NCBI RefSeq assembly: GCF_026547205.1
Contig: NZ_CP106877.1
Span: forward strand, 992,771-1,056,770
Length of the DNA stretch: 64,000 nt
Reading direction: 5' to 3'
From: Fervidibacillus halotolerans
GTDB taxonomy: Bacteria > Bacillota > Bacilli > Bacillales > Caldibacillaceae
The notes beneath the pieces were generated by a model that saw only the letters and a list, made by a program, of their open reading frames with translations, had not been told where the DNA came from and ran no database searches. Made by a program: the position numbers and the translations under genes. Below, piece by piece: positions 17,748 through 26,654 of the stretch (position 1 is the stretch's first letter; the number at the start of each line of letters is the position of its first letter).

Positions 17748-18490
17748 AGCAAGGAAGGGTGTTATATGAGGGAATCATTCGAACGGTTTTTGAAAAGGAA
17801 GGAAAAATTTTTACAGATACCGGTACGATGGTTAAGGAAAATGACGTTCATTGGTTACCCCCATTTGAAGCAAACACGATTTTTGCCCTTGGATTAAATT
17901 ATGCAGACCATGCAAAAGAATTATCTTTCAAACCTCCTTCCGAACCACTTGTTTTTTTGAAAGGAAAAAATACGCTCATCGGGCATTTACAGGAAACGAT
18001 CCGTCCAAAAGATGTAACTTTTATGCATTATGAATGTGAACTTGCCGTTGTCATCGGTCGAAGGGGGGAGGGGATCGCCGAAAAAGACGCTTATGAATAT
18101 GTGAAAGGATATACGATAGCCAATGATTATGCATTTCGGGACTATTTGGAAAATTATTATCGACCTAATTTCCGTGTGAAAAATAGAGATGGGTCAACAC
18201 CAATCGGTCCTTGGCTCGTTGACCATGGAGATATCCCCGATCCGATGCAACTTACACTACGTACCTTTATTAACGGTAACTTAGTGCAAGAAGGAAGTAC
18301 GTCGAATATGATTTTCTCGATTCCCCAAATCATTACCTATTTAAGTGAATTTCTTACATTACAGCCGGGGGATGTGATTTTGACCGGTACGCCTAAAGGG
18401 GCCGTTGATACGAAGGTAGGGGATGAGGTCGTGACGGAAATTGAAGGAATTGGAAGGCTCGTCAATCGAGTTGTAGCAGAAAATCGGTAG
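17744..18490 (+). CDS. hpaG: 4-HPA degradation isomerase/decarboxylase, C-terminal-type subunit
   Basis: A 248-residue FAH-family enzyme matching the second half of HpaG, which decarboxylates and isomerises 5-oxopent-3-ene-1,2,5-tricarboxylate-type intermediates. GLNYADHAKELSFKPP, VFLKGKNTLIG, the acidic metal ligands in HYECELAVVIGRRGEG and NDYAFRDYLE, and GDVILTGTPKGA are intact. The ATG at 17744 has AAGGAG upstream and overlaps the preceding stop. The pair of separate N and C subunits is a known Gram-positive arrangement. Confidence 0.87.
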   Translation: MKQGRVLYEGIIRTVFEKEGKIFTDTGTMVKENDVHWLPPFEANTIFALGLNYADHAKELSFKPPSEPLVFLKGKNTLIGHLQETIRPKDVTFMHYECELAVVIGRRGEGIAEKDAYEYVKGYTIANDYAFRDYLENYYRPNFRVKNRDGSTPIGPWLVDHGDIPDPMQLTLRTFINGNLVQEGSTSNMIFSIPQIITYLSEFLTLQPGDVILTGTPKGAVDTKVGDEVVTEIEGIGRLVNRVVAENR

Positions 18491-18583
18491 CAATAAAGCA
18501 TTCCCTCGTAATGGTTTCATACATGTATATAGCGTATCATCGAATGATTGAGGGCAGGATCTAAATCGGAAAGGAGGACCGAT

Positions 18584-18973
18584 ATGCCTCATTTTATTTT
18601 GGAGTATACAGATAACATTAAGGAAGAAGCGAATATTCCAACCCTATTAAAAAAAGTGAATACGACTTTACTCACCTTTTCTAATATTGTTCCAATTGGT
18701 GGACTTCGATCGCGGGCGATTGAATTGAAAGATTATGTTATTGCTGATGGAACGGAAGATGATGCCTTTATTCATGCCACCTTAAAAATCGGTAAAGGAA
18801 GAACGGAGAAAGAGAGAAAACAAATAGCAGATGCAGTGTTTGCGGTGATGAAAAAGCATTTACAAGACGTATATGAAAGACGGTCGTTAGCTGTTTCAAT
18901 GGAAGTATACGAGTTCATTTATCCGACCTATAAATGGAACAATATTCATTCCCGCTATCAAGATCAAAATTAA
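18584..18973 (+). CDS. hpaF: 5-carboxymethyl-2-hydroxymuconate delta-isomerase HpaF
   Basis: A 129-residue tautomerase-superfamily enzyme. The mature N-terminal proline, which is the catalytic base, directly follows the initiator Met (MPHFILEYTDN), and IPIGGLRSRAIELKDYVIADG and HATLKIGKGRTEKERKQIADA match the family. AAAGGAGG precedes the ATG at 18584. It is the last recognisable gene of the hpa cluster, 93 bp after hpaG. No 2-oxohept-3-ene-1,7-dioate hydratase (HpaH) gene was found in the cluster. Confidence 0.9.
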   Translation: MPHFILEYTDNIKEEANIPTLLKKVNTTLLTFSNIVPIGGLRSRAIELKDYVIADGTEDDAFIHATLKIGKGRTEKERKQIADAVFAVMKKHLQDVYERRSLAVSMEVYEFIYPTYKWNNIHSRYQDQN

Positions 18974-19100
18974 TCGATTGAAAAATAAGGATAAAATCTT
19001 CCAAAATAAACATCGAAAGGGGTTATGTTCCGTTGCCTAAAATTTCCTTTTTTATGGTACGATAAATAAAAGAAGGGAATGAGAAAAGGGAGTTGTTTCA

Positions 19101-19661
19101 ATGGAAGTACATATTCAGAAAAACCGTTTACGATTGATAAGCGGGGATATAACGAAAGTAAAAACCGATTGTATCGTTAATGCGGCGAATGGAACATTGT
19201 ACGGAGGGGGAGGAGTGGACGGGGCGATTCACCGAGCTGCAGGTCCGAAGCTTTTAGATGAATGCAAAGTAATCCGTAAAGAACAATTAAAAGGAGAATA
19301 TTTACCGACTGGTGAAGCGGTTATGACAAAGGGATACGAGTTACCGGCAAAATTCGTTATTCATACCGTAGGACCGATTTGGGACGGGAAGGATGTGGAT
19401 GAAAAAGGGAAATTGCTCGCTCATTGTTATCGGAATTCCCTTTTGTTAGCAAAAGAAAAAGGATTACATAGCATCGCCTTCCCATCCATTTCCACAGGGG
19501 CGTATCGGTTTCCCATTGAAATGGCAGCCGAAATCGCCTTAAAGGAAATCATCCAATTTTTGCAAGAGGAAACATTCGGGGATGTGTACATGGTGTTATT
19601 TTCCGAAAAGGATTACAACATATATAAACAGACGTTGGAAAGACTGATGGAAAATGTTTGA
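19101..19661 (+). CDS. Macrodomain protein, probable O-acetyl-ADP-ribose deacetylase
   Basis: A 186-residue single macrodomain of the YmdB/MacroD type, binding ADP-ribose and probably hydrolysing O-acetyl-ADP-ribose or mono-ADP-ribosyl groups. SGDITKVKTDCIVNAAN (residues 14-30) is followed by GGGGVDGAIHRAAG, GEAVMTKGYELPAKFVIHTVGP and FPSISTGAYRFP, the three signature loops. Its likely partner activity is a sirtuin, and one is encoded at 35112-35837, but the two are not linked. GGGAGTTG upstream of the ATG. Monocistronic. Confidence 0.9.
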   Translation: MEVHIQKNRLRLISGDITKVKTDCIVNAANGTLYGGGGVDGAIHRAAGPKLLDECKVIRKEQLKGEYLPTGEAVMTKGYELPAKFVIHTVGPIWDGKDVDEKGKLLAHCYRNSLLLAKEKGLHSIAFPSISTGAYRFPIEMAAEIALKEIIQFLQEETFGDVYMVLFSEKDYNIYKQTLERLMENV

Positions 19662-19687
19662 ATGAAAAGAATCGGTTGATGAGGGAA

Positions 19688-19781
19688 GGTGCGGGCGACT
19701 CCTTAGGGTACAACACGAGCCGAAGCCCTGCGAAGGGTGCTAGTCGAAAAGGCTAGGCGTGCCCGCAGAAAGCGTCGCCAC
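19688..19781. repeat. Palindromic intergenic repeat, copy 1
   Basis: A GC-rich segment of about 94 bp between convergent genes. It shares CACGAGCC-AAGCCC and GTCGAAAAG-CTAGG with the copy at 59572-59667, and its ends (GGGCGAC...GTCGCC) are roughly complementary. The layout resembles the abundant 100-bp intergenic elements of Bacillus and Geobacillus genomes as I remember them. Confidence 0.7.
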
Positions 19782-19799
19782 AGAAATGAAAGGCATGAG

Positions 19800-19832
19800 G
19801 AAAGGGGCTGTATTTTTTGAACGGCCCCTTTC
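19800..19832. terminator. Hairpin between convergent macrodomain and clpB genes
   Basis: GAAAGGGGC pairs perfectly with GCCCCTTTC around a 15-nt T-rich loop. There is no U-run after the stem in either direction, so it may be a weak bidirectional terminator or part of the neighbouring repeat element; copy 2 has a similar hairpin at the same distance. Confidence 0.45.
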
Positions 19833-19853
19833 ATGTGTATGAGCGGGATTTTC

Positions 19854-22460
19854 TTAATTTGCCGATTCACTGCTTTTAATAAAAAGATCTCCATTTTCAA
19901 CGGTAATGGTTACTTGTTGGTTTTCATGGATATTCCCTGATATAATTGCTTTTGCTAATCTCGTTTCTACTTCCCGTTGAATATATCGTTTTAGCGGACG
20001 CGCACCATAAACAGGGTCAAATCCATGTTCGGCGATAAATTCCATCGCCTTTTCATCTACGTCCAGTCGAATTTGCTGATTGGAAAGTCTTCCTTCCAAT
20101 TCCTTCATTAATTTAACGACGATTTGCTTAATAACCGAGTAACTTAACGGTTTAAATAAAATGACCTCATCGATCCGATTTAAAAATTCTGGTCGGAAAT
20201 GAAGGCGTAATTGATCAAAGACCGCATTTTTCGCTTCATCAACAATTTCCCCATCCTTTACTCCTTCCAGTAAGTGTTGGGAACCGAGATTCGATGTCAT
20301 GATAATGACCGTATTTTTGAAATCGACGGTTCGTCCGTGGGAATCGGTGATTCGTCCATCATCGAGCATTTGTAACAAAATATTAAATACTTCCGGATGG
20401 GCCTTTTCAATTTCGTCAAATAAAACGACAGAATACGGTTTTCGACGTACCGCTTCCGTTAGTTGACCTCCTTCTTCAAATCCTACATATCCTGGAGGTG
20501 CACCAATTAAACGGCTGACGGCATGTTTTTCCATATATTCCGACATGTCGATTCGAATGATTTGGTCTTCACTATCGAATAAATTTTGGGCGAGTGCTCT
20601 TGCTAATTCGGTTTTTCCGACACCCGTAGGGCCGAGGAAAAGGAAGGAACCGATCGGCCTTTTCGGGTCTTTAATACCGGCTCGGGCACGTAAAATGGCA
20701 TCGGTAACGAGGCTTACTGCTTCGTCTTGTCCAATCACCCGTTTTCGGATAATTGCCTCTAACCTTAATAGTTTTTCCCGTTCGCTTTCGACGAGTTTTG
20801 TAACAGGGATTCCCGTCCAGCGAGCAACGATTTCAGCAATTTCTTCTTCCGTCACTTCTTCACGTAATAACCGGTCATTTCCCGTTTGATTGACCCGCTC
20901 CTCTAGGGCTTTCAATTCCTTCTCTAAGGCAGGAATGCGTCCGTGGCGAAGCTCTGCTGCCTTGTTCAAATCATATTCATTTTCCGCCTGTTCTAATTCG
21001 CGATGTAGTTTTTCCAATTTTCCCCGTTTTTCTTGAACCGCTTGAAGTCCTTCTTTTTCCAATTGCCAACGTGCACGCATTTCATTCGCTTCATCTCGAA
21101 GTTCCGCTAACTCTTTTCGCAAAGCTTCCAGTCGTTGTTGACTCGCTATATCTTTTTCTTTTTCTAATGCCGCTTCTTCAATTTCTAGTTGCAATACTTT
21201 TCTCGTTACTTCATCCAGTTCTGTCGGCATCGAGTCCATTTCCGTTCGAATGGTGGCACAAGCTTCATCCATTAAATCGATCGCTTTATCCGGTAAAAAT
21301 CGGTCGGAAATATAACGATCGGAAAGGGTGACGGCAGCGACTAAAGCCCGGTCATGGATTTTGACCCCGTGATGAATTTCATAACGTTCCTTTAATCCCC
21401 GTAATATGGAAATCGTATCTTCCACAGTCGGCTCTTGAACGAGTACTTGTTGGAATCGCCTTTCCAATGCTTTATCTTTTTCGATATATTGGCGATATTC
21501 ATCTAACGTCGTTGCACCGATACAATGCAATTCTCCTCGGGCCAACATCGGTTTTAACATGTTTCCAGCATCCATCGCACCTTCCGTTTTCCCCGCACCG
21601 ACGATCGTATGTAATTCATCGATAAAAAGAAGAATCCGACCGTTACTTTTCTTAATTTCTGTTAAAACCGCTTTTAATCGTTCTTCAAATTCTCCCCGGA
21701 ATTTGGCTCCGGCAACTAAAGCGCTCATATCGAGGGCGAAAATGGTTTTATCCTTCAAACCGTCCGGAACATCTTTTCGAACGATCCGCTGGGCTAATCC
21801 TTCTACAATCGCCGTTTTTCCGACACCCGGTTCACCGATTAAAACCGGATTGTTTTTCGTCTTTCTCGAAAGGATTCGAATTACATGGCGAATTTCACTG
21901 TCACGGCCAATTACCGGATCCATTTTACCCGATTTGGCTTTTTCCACTAAATCCCTGCCGTATTTTTTTAATGCTTCGTATGTTGCTTCTGGATTTGGCG
22001 TTGTCACCCTTTGATTCCCCCTAATGTCTTTGATTACTGACAAAAGTTTGTTTTCCGTTACACCTTGTTGTTTGAAAAGTTTTCCGACGGGTGTTTGAAG
22101 TTTGACAGCTGCGTAAATAACATGTTCGACGGAGATATATTCATCTTGGAAAGATTCCATCCATTTTTCGGCCTCTGTCAGTAGCCGTTGAAACTGATTC
22201 GTAATATAAATTTTTCCTTGTTCAACACCCGTCCCGGTCACTTGTGGTTTTTGATTCAAAAGCTTTTGACAATCGACTTGAAAGGTTTGTTCATCCATAT
22301 CCAATTTTTGAAAAATGGAGTGGAGGATGTTTTGATCATCTTCAAGAAAAGCGAGGAATAGATGGACATCATCGATCTCCTGATGATTATTTCGAATAGC
22401 GATCGATTGGGCTGTCATTATTCCGTTTTGCAATCGTTCCGTCATTCGATTCAGATCCAT
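19854..22460 (-). CDS. clpB: ATP-dependent disaggregase ClpB
   Basis: An 868-residue Hsp100 that extracts polypeptides from aggregates together with DnaK. In order: Clp N-domain (1-145), AAA1 with GEPGVGKTA and LFIDELHT, a long M-domain coiled coil (about 400-530, rich in E, L and K) that marks ClpB rather than ClpC, AAA2 with GPTGVGKTE and [14 protein letters not shown], and the C-terminal small domain [19 protein letters not shown] lies before the ATG. A consensus promoter and a perfect CtsR operator lie upstream, so it is a class III heat-shock gene here. Confidence 0.97.
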   Translation of the reverse strand: MDLNRMTERLQNGIMTAQSIAIRNNHQEIDDVHLFLAFLEDDQNILHSIFQKLDMDEQTFQVDCQKLLNQKPQVTGTGVEQGKIYITNQFQRLLTEAEKWMESFQDEYISVEHVIYAAVKLQTPVGKLFKQQGVTENKLLSVIKDIRGNQRVTTPNPEATYEALKKYGRDLVEKAKSGKMDPVIGRDSEIRHVIRILSRKTKNNPVLIGEPGVGKTAIVEGLAQRIVRKDVPDGLKDKTIFALDMSALVAGAKFRGEFEERLKAVLTEIKKSNGRILLFIDELHTIVGAGKTEGAMDAGNMLKPMLARGELHCIGATTLDEYRQYIEKDKALERRFQQVLVQEPTVEDTISILRGLKERYEIHHGVKIHDRALVAAVTLSDRYISDRFLPDKAIDLMDEACATIRTEMDSMPTELDEVTRKVLQLEIEEAALEKEKDIASQQRLEALRKELAELRDEANEMRARWQLEKEGLQAVQEKRGKLEKLHRELEQAENEYDLNKAAELRHGRIPALEKELKALEERVNQTGNDRLLREEVTEEEIAEIVARWTGIPVTKLVESEREKLLRLEAIIRKRVIGQDEAVSLVTDAILRARAGIKDPKRPIGSFLFLGPTGVGKTELARALAQNLFDSEDQIIRIDMSEYMEKHAVSRLIGAPPGYVGFEEGGQLTEAVRRKPYSVVLFDEIEKAHPEVFNILLQMLDDGRITDSHGRTVDFKNTVIIMTSNLGSQHLLEGVKDGEIVDEAKNAVFDQLRLHFRPEFLNRIDEVILFKPLSYSVIKQIVVKLMKELEGRLSNQQIRLDVDEKAMEFIAEHGFDPVYGARPLKRYIQREVETRLAKAIISGNIHENQQVTITVENGDLFIKSSESAN

Positions 22461-22474
22461 ACGTAACTGCTCCT

Positions 22475-22491
22475 TTTGACTATATTTGACC
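22475..22491 (-). promoter_or_regulatory. CtsR operator of clpB
   Basis: On the minus strand GGTCAAA-TAT-AGTCAAA is a perfect match to the CtsR heptad direct repeat (A/GGTCAAA-N3-A/GGTCAAA). It lies between the -10 and the ribosome binding site. Confidence 0.93.
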
Positions 22492-22501
22492 TTTATACTT
22501 T

Positions 22502-22530
22502 ATTATATTCCACCTTTTTTTAATATGCAA
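22502..22530 (-). promoter_or_regulatory. Sigma-A promoter of clpB
   Basis: On the minus strand TTGCAT (22525-22530), a 17-bp spacer and a consensus TATAAT (22502-22507). The CtsR site lies 10 bp downstream of the -10, where binding would block the start. Confidence 0.88.
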
Positions 22531-22894
22531 AAGGAAAAAGAATAGAGCATATGTCCAAGTTAAAATTGGAATCATTTTTTGCCAAATGAAAGAATTGGTC
22601 ATAGAAAAAAGTTTAAAAAAATAAATGAAAAAGGAATCAGAAACGTTTGAATTCTCTTCGTAAATCCTGAAAAAAATATCCCATGATTTGAAAAGACTCA
22701 TTTCGTTACTTCACCTCGTTTTTCCTTATAGTCGATTCAAGTTTGCTAACAGGGAAAAATCAAACCTTTGTCGAAAATATAAAGGTATAAAGGATTCATC
22801 AATTTTAACGTTTGCTTCGTGCAATTTTTTCTTATGATTTCCAGCTTTCGAAAGGGATTTACACTTATTTCAAAGAAAAAATGGGGTGAAAAGG

Positions 22895-23821
22895 ATGGAG
22901 GAAAAAACCCGTTGGCTAAAAGTTGATGATGGGGTAGAAATTTTTATAAAATCGTGGGAATCCACTCAAAAGCCGAAAGCTATTATACAAATCGCCCATG
23001 GAATGGCCGAACATATCGAACGATATCACGAATTCGCAAAATTTTTTGTTACTAAAGGATTTTTAGTCGTTGGAAATGACCATCGAGGACATGGGAAAAC
23101 GGGAGAAAAGGAGGGGCGGCTCGGGTATTTAGCGGATGAAGAAGGATTCGAACGGGCAGTGGATGATTTACGTGCGGTAAATTTAATGATTAAGGAGGAG
23201 TTTCCTAAAGCTCGTATTTTTTTAATGGGGCATAGTATGGGCTCCTTTTTCGTAAGAAGATATATTCAAAAATATGCAAATAGCATACACGGTGCCATCA
23301 TCTCCGGCACTGGTGGAAATCCCAGAATAGGTGGTAAAATTGGCAAATGGATTGCTAAACGGGAAATTAAAAAAAGGGGAAGGATGGCCGAGAGTCCGAC
23401 GATCCAACGACTCATCTTCGGTTCCTATAATAAAAAATTTAAGGACGATTCGTCACCTTTTGCTTGGTTAACTAGGGATACAGAAATTGTAAAAACGTAT
23501 ATGAACGACCCATTTTGTGGATTTACATGCACCTCTGGATTTTTTTACGATCTTTTCACCGGTTTAGAAACGATTCATCAAGATGAAAACATTAGAAAGA
23601 TCCCGAACGATTTTCCGATGTTTATTTTCAGTGGTGAACAGGATCCTGTAGGAGGAAATACAAAGGGTGTCAAAAAAGTGATTCGTCAATATGAAAAAAA
23701 CGGTTTAACGAATATTCAAAGCATGTTTTTCCCAAAGGGTCGACACGAAATGTTAAATGAATTAAATAAGGAAGACGTTTATGAACATATTTTCCATTGG
23801 ATCGAAAATCAAATAAAATAA
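22895..23821 (+). CDS. Alpha/beta hydrolase, monoacylglycerol lipase/lysophospholipase type
   Basis: A 308-residue Hydrolase_4-family esterase. HGMAEHIERYHEFAKFF is the oxyanion-side motif, GHSMGSFF holds the nucleophilic serine, and the aspartate of FSGEQDPVGG and the histidine of FPKGRHEMLNE complete the triad. It resembles bacterial monoglyceride lipases and B. subtilis YtpA, which acts on lysophospholipid precursors; the real substrate cannot be read from sequence. No signal peptide, so cytoplasmic. The ATG at 22895 gives a GGGGTG site at proper spacing; a GTG at 22886 is possible. Confidence 0.85.
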   Translation: MEEKTRWLKVDDGVEIFIKSWESTQKPKAIIQIAHGMAEHIERYHEFAKFFVTKGFLVVGNDHRGHGKTGEKEGRLGYLADEEGFERAVDDLRAVNLMIKEEFPKARIFLMGHSMGSFFVRRYIQKYANSIHGAIISGTGGNPRIGGKIGKWIAKREIKKRGRMAESPTIQRLIFGSYNKKFKDDSSPFAWLTRDTEIVKTYMNDPFCGFTCTSGFFYDLFTGLETIHQDENIRKIPNDFPMFIFSGEQDPVGGNTKGVKKVIRQYEKNGLTNIQSMFFPKGRHEMLNELNKEDVYEHIFHWIENQIK

Positions 23822-23864
23822 CAAATCTCATCTTTCCTTTAACACCTTCATGGATAGAAAAAGG

Positions 23865-23902
23865 AAAACGGCACGATTTAGCCAATTTTCGTGCCGTTTT
23901 TT
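23865..23902. terminator. Bidirectional terminator overlapping the end of csaA
   Basis: AAAACGGCACGA pairs with TCGTGCCGTTTT. A-rich and T-rich flanks let it work for the rightward hydrolase transcript and the leftward csaA transcript. The csaA stop codon (23878-23880) is inside the loop. Confidence 0.85.
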
Positions 23903-24207
23903 ACTGGCTCATCCGGTTTTAATAATACCACATCCCCTTCCTCCGGTATTCCGCCAAGGACTAATACTTCTGATTTAAAACCGGCGATTCTTCGCGGCGG
24001 GAAATTTGTTACAGCTACTACCTGTCGTCCAACTAACTTGTCCACCTCATATCGTTTTGTTATTTGTGCAGATGATTGTTTTATGCCTAAGTCTCCGAAA
24101 TCGATTTGCATTTTTATGGACGGTTTTCGAGCTTCAGGGAAAGGTTCTGCATGGATGATTGTTCCGATTCGAAGATCCAATTTTAAAAAATCATCAATCG
24201 TTGCCAT
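23878..24207 (-). CDS. csaA: CsaA, chaperone-like tRNA-binding-domain protein
   Basis: A 109-residue single tRNA-binding OB-fold domain. Features are DFLKLDLRIGTIIHAEPFPEARKPSIKMQIDFG, SSAQITKRY, VVAVTNFPPRRIAGFKSEVLVLG. B. subtilis CsaA has export-related chaperone activity and binds unfolded precursors; trbp-type domains otherwise bind structured RNA. The length equals the family norm. It is monocistronic on the minus strand, and its last five codons form part of the terminator stem, an economical overlap. Confidence 0.93.
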   Translation of the reverse strand: MATIDDFLKLDLRIGTIIHAEPFPEARKPSIKMQIDFGDLGIKQSSAQITKRYEVDKLVGRQVVAVTNFPPRRIAGFKSEVLVLGGIPEEGDVVLLKPDEPVKNGTKIG

Positions 24208-24351
24208 AGGCTACCCTCCAATTCGTTTTATTCGTAATTTATCACAATTGTCAAAAAAAGAAAAGAATTACTAATATATTTTTAAAAAAATATAAAGAAC
24301 AATAAATGTATTATGTTAAGTAAATTATTTGTAAAGAAATGATAAAAACCG

Positions 24352-24380
24352 TTGCTTATATAAGTATTTAATTATATAGT
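24352..24380 (+). promoter_or_regulatory. Promoter and probable ArsR operator of the ars operon
   Basis: TTGCTT (24352-24357), a 17-bp spacer and TATAGT (24375-24380). The spacer and flanks contain a loose AT-rich inverted repeat (ATATAAGTATTTAATTATAT), where autorepression by the ArsR product would be expected. Confidence 0.7.
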
Positions 24381-24407
24381 AATATACGTATGGAAGGAGG
24401 GTCAGTG

Positions 24408-24761
24408 ATGAAACCATCAATAAGTATGGAGCAGGCATCGAAAATATTAAAATTACTCGGGGAGAGAAATCGACTTACGATGATGAAAATGCTGGAAGCT
24501 CGATCGTTATGCGTCTGTGAATTTGTCGAGCTGTTCAATATTAGTCAGCCTGCCATTAGTCAACATCTTCGCAAGCTAAAAGATCTCGGATTAATTCAGG
24601 AAGAAAAGAAGGGCCAATGGGTTCATTATTCCATTAATTCGGCATGTGAATATTATCCGTTTGTTAAAAATATCCTTGATTCATTACCCGACCAATTCGA
24701 GATAATCAAAAATTCGAACGTCCAGTGCAATGTGAGTGAGGATTCGATGTTAAGGAAATAG
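24408..24761 (+). CDS. arsR: ArsR-family metalloid-sensing repressor
   Basis: A 117-residue SmtB/ArsR winged-helix repressor. SLCVCEFVELFNISQPAISQHLRKLKDLGLI contains the CxC metalloid-binding pair in the first recognition-helix region, as in canonical ArsR, and QWVHYSIN is the wing. The ATG at 24408 is preferred because AAGGAGGG is 9 nt upstream; the ATG at 24390 would lie before it. First gene of arsR-acr3-arsC; arsenite binding should release it from its own promoter. A C-terminal CNVS adds another cysteine. Confidence 0.92.
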   Translation: MKPSISMEQASKILKLLGERNRLTMMKMLEARSLCVCEFVELFNISQPAISQHLRKLKDLGLIQEEKKGQWVHYSINSACEYYPFVKNILDSLPDQFEIIKNSNVQCNVSEDSMLRK

Positions 24762-24812
24762 TCTTATTTTAATTTCTACAGAAAATGAATTAAATAAAGG
24801 AAGTGTAAGGAC

Positions 24813-25886
24813 ATGACAGAAAATACGACAGCAAGTATGGGTATATTCCAAAAATATTTAACCGTTTGGGTCGCCCTTTGTATGGTTGGTGGCGTATTGA
24901 TTGGTGAATTTTTGCCCGCGATCCCCCAATTTTTAGGGAAATTTGAATATGCGAATGTGTCGATTCCGATTGCTATCCTTATTTGGATTATGATTTATCC
25001 GATGATGATGAAAGTTGATTTCCAAAGTATTAAAGATGTTGGGAAAAATCCAAAGGGATTGTATTTAACGTGGGTCGTCAATTGGTTAATTAAGCCCTTT
25101 ACGATGTTTGGTTTTGCGGCATTCTTTTTTTACATCGTCTTCGATCAGTTGATTCCGACGGATTTAGCCAAAGAATATTTGGCGGGTGCGGTATTACTCG
25201 GAGCTGCGCCGTGTACTGCGATGGTATTTGTTTGGAGCTATTTAACGAAAGGCAACGCAGCGTATACCGTCGTTCAAGTTGCGACAAACGATCTAATCAT
25301 TATGATTGCCTTTATTCCAATCGTCAAATTTTTACTGAATATTGGTGATGTCACCGTTCCTTGGGATACGCTTATTTTATCCGTCATTCTTTTCGTCGTC
25401 ATTCCGCTTTTTGGAGGGGTATTGACGAGAATGTACGTGACGAAAAGGAAAGGTCTCGACTATTTTGAAAATGAATTTTTACCGAAATTTGATGGGGTAA
25501 CGACGGTCGGATTATTGCTCATGTTAATTTTGCTCTTTTCCTTTCAAGGGGATATTATTTTACAATCTCCACTACACATTTTATTGATTGCCATTCCCTT
25601 GACCATTCAAACCGTTTTTATTTTCTTCATTGCCTATTTAAGTGCAAAATGGATGAAATTGCCCCATCCAATTGCTGCACCTGCTGGGATGATTGGTTCT
25701 TCGAATTTCTTTGAACTTGCTGTTGCAGTGGCTGTAAGTTTGTTCGGGATGGATTCTCCTGTTGCTTTAGCGACGACGGTTGGTGTTTTAACGGAAGTAC
25801 CCCTTATGCTTATGTTAGTGAAAATTGCAAACAATACTCGACATTGGTTTCCAGAAAGTTCAAAAGGGGAACTAGCTGTTTCTTAA
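24813..25886 (+). CDS. Arsenite efflux permease of the ACR3 family
   Basis: A 357-residue, ten-TM carrier that exports arsenite by proton antiport. GAAPCTAMVFVWS carries the cysteine required for transport in ACR3 proteins, and AAPAGMIGSSNFFELAVAVAVSLFG is a family signature in the ninth helix. It is not the ArsB type. AAGGAAGTG lies before the ATG. It takes the product of the arsenate reductase encoded next. Many databases label this gene arsB. Confidence 0.94.
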   Translation: MTENTTASMGIFQKYLTVWVALCMVGGVLIGEFLPAIPQFLGKFEYANVSIPIAILIWIMIYPMMMKVDFQSIKDVGKNPKGLYLTWVVNWLIKPFTMFGFAAFFFYIVFDQLIPTDLAKEYLAGAVLLGAAPCTAMVFVWSYLTKGNAAYTVVQVATNDLIIMIAFIPIVKFLLNIGDVTVPWDTLILSVILFVVIPLFGGVLTRMYVTKRKGLDYFENEFLPKFDGVTTVGLLLMLILLFSFQGDIILQSPLHILLIAIPLTIQTVFIFFIAYLSAKWMKLPHPIAAPAGMIGSSNFFELAVAVAVSLFGMDSPVALATTVGVLTEVPLMLMLVKIANNTRHWFPESSKGELAVS

Positions 25887-25909
25887 TAAAATAAGGAGGT
25901 AATGTGAAA

Positions 25910-26335
25910 ATGAAGAAAAAAATGTATTTATTATGTACGGGAAATTCCTGCCGTAGCCAAATGGCAGAAGGATGGGCAAAGAAATATTTATCCGACAAAT
26001 GGATTATCCGGAGTGCTGGAATAGAGGCTCACGGATTAAACGAAAAGGCAGTTAAAGTTATGAAAGAAATAGGAATCGATATTTCCAACCATAAATCGGA
26101 AGTAATCGATCCGACTTATTTAAATCAGTCTGATCTTGTTATTACCCTTTGTTCCGATGCTGATGAACGTTGTCCGATGACACCACCCCACGTTAAAAAA
26201 GTTCACTGGGGATTTGATGATCCAGCAAAAGCTACCGGATCGGAAGAAGAGGTTTTAAAAGTGTTTCGACGTGTTAGAGATGAAATTGGTGAACGTTTTT
26301 ATCAATTTGCAAAAAACGAAGAATTTACTTATTGA
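25910..26335 (+). CDS. arsC: Thioredoxin-coupled arsenate reductase ArsC
   Basis: A 141-residue reductase of the low-molecular-weight phosphatase fold. The P-loop is C9-TGNSC-R15 and the relay cysteines are C81 and C88 in [10 protein letters not shown], as in the Bacillus and Staphylococcus enzyme that is recycled by thioredoxin. AAGGAGGT with 9-nt spacing selects the ATG at 25910 over the GTG at 25904. It completes the operon: arsenate is reduced, then arsenite leaves through ACR3. Confidence 0.95.
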   Translation: MKKKMYLLCTGNSCRSQMAEGWAKKYLSDKWIIRSAGIEAHGLNEKAVKVMKEIGIDISNHKSEVIDPTYLNQSDLVITLCSDADERCPMTPPHVKKVHWGFDDPAKATGSEEEVLKVFRRVRDEIGERFYQFAKNEEFTY

Positions 26336-26401
26336 TCCGAAGAAAAGGAATTACATAAAACGAGATAGTCCGATCATTCATTTGTGCATATAGGTATATT
26401 C

Positions 26402-26445
26402 AAGCTTAAAGGATGTTGTAACTTGACATTCTTTAAGCTTTTTTA
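26402..26445 (+). terminator. Terminator of the ars operon
   Basis: AAGCTTAAAGGATGT pairs with ACATTCTTTAAGCTT (14 of 15) and is followed by TTTTT. Confidence 0.85.
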
Positions 26446-26626
26446 TGTAAACTTCTTCCAATATGATGGAACTGCTTTTATTACAAGATTCTATATTTTT
26501 GTTGCATAGAACCATGGGAATTTTTGATAATGAAAAAATATGAAACTTTTTTTCCGTTCAGTCGTCAAATATACATGAGAGGGGAAAATGGATGAAATAT
26601 GTACATATTAATAAGTTTTCCCCACC

Positions 26627-26654
26627 TTGACATCTTTAAATAATGTAGTATATT
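26627..26654 (+). promoter_or_regulatory. Promoter upstream of ltaS
   Basis: Consensus TTGACA (26627-26632), a 16-bp spacer and TATATT (26649-26654). It leaves an untranslated leader of about 170 nt before ltaS. Confidence 0.65.

Larger units (their letters stand above)
22461..22894. other. 434-bp intergenic region between clpB and a hydrolase gene
   Basis: The left 70 bp hold the clpB promoter and CtsR operator. A minus-strand frame at 22480-22701 (73 residues, GAGGTG-like ribosome binding site) crosses both and is doubtful. The right 190 bp are AT-rich with two TATAAA-like hexamers near 22786-22800, but no convincing -35 for the hydrolase was seen. Confidence 0.6.

Noticed and set aside
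16959..18490. Reading the two FAH-fold genes as a tandem duplication of one enzyme
   Set aside because: They differ in key metal-ligand segments and correspond to the N- and C-terminal halves of HpaG.
22480..22701. Minus-strand 73-codon frame upstream of clpB with a GAGGTG-like ribosome binding site
   Set aside because: It runs straight through the clpB -35, -10 and CtsR operator, has a Phe/Ile/Lys-rich low-complexity composition and matches nothing I recognise.
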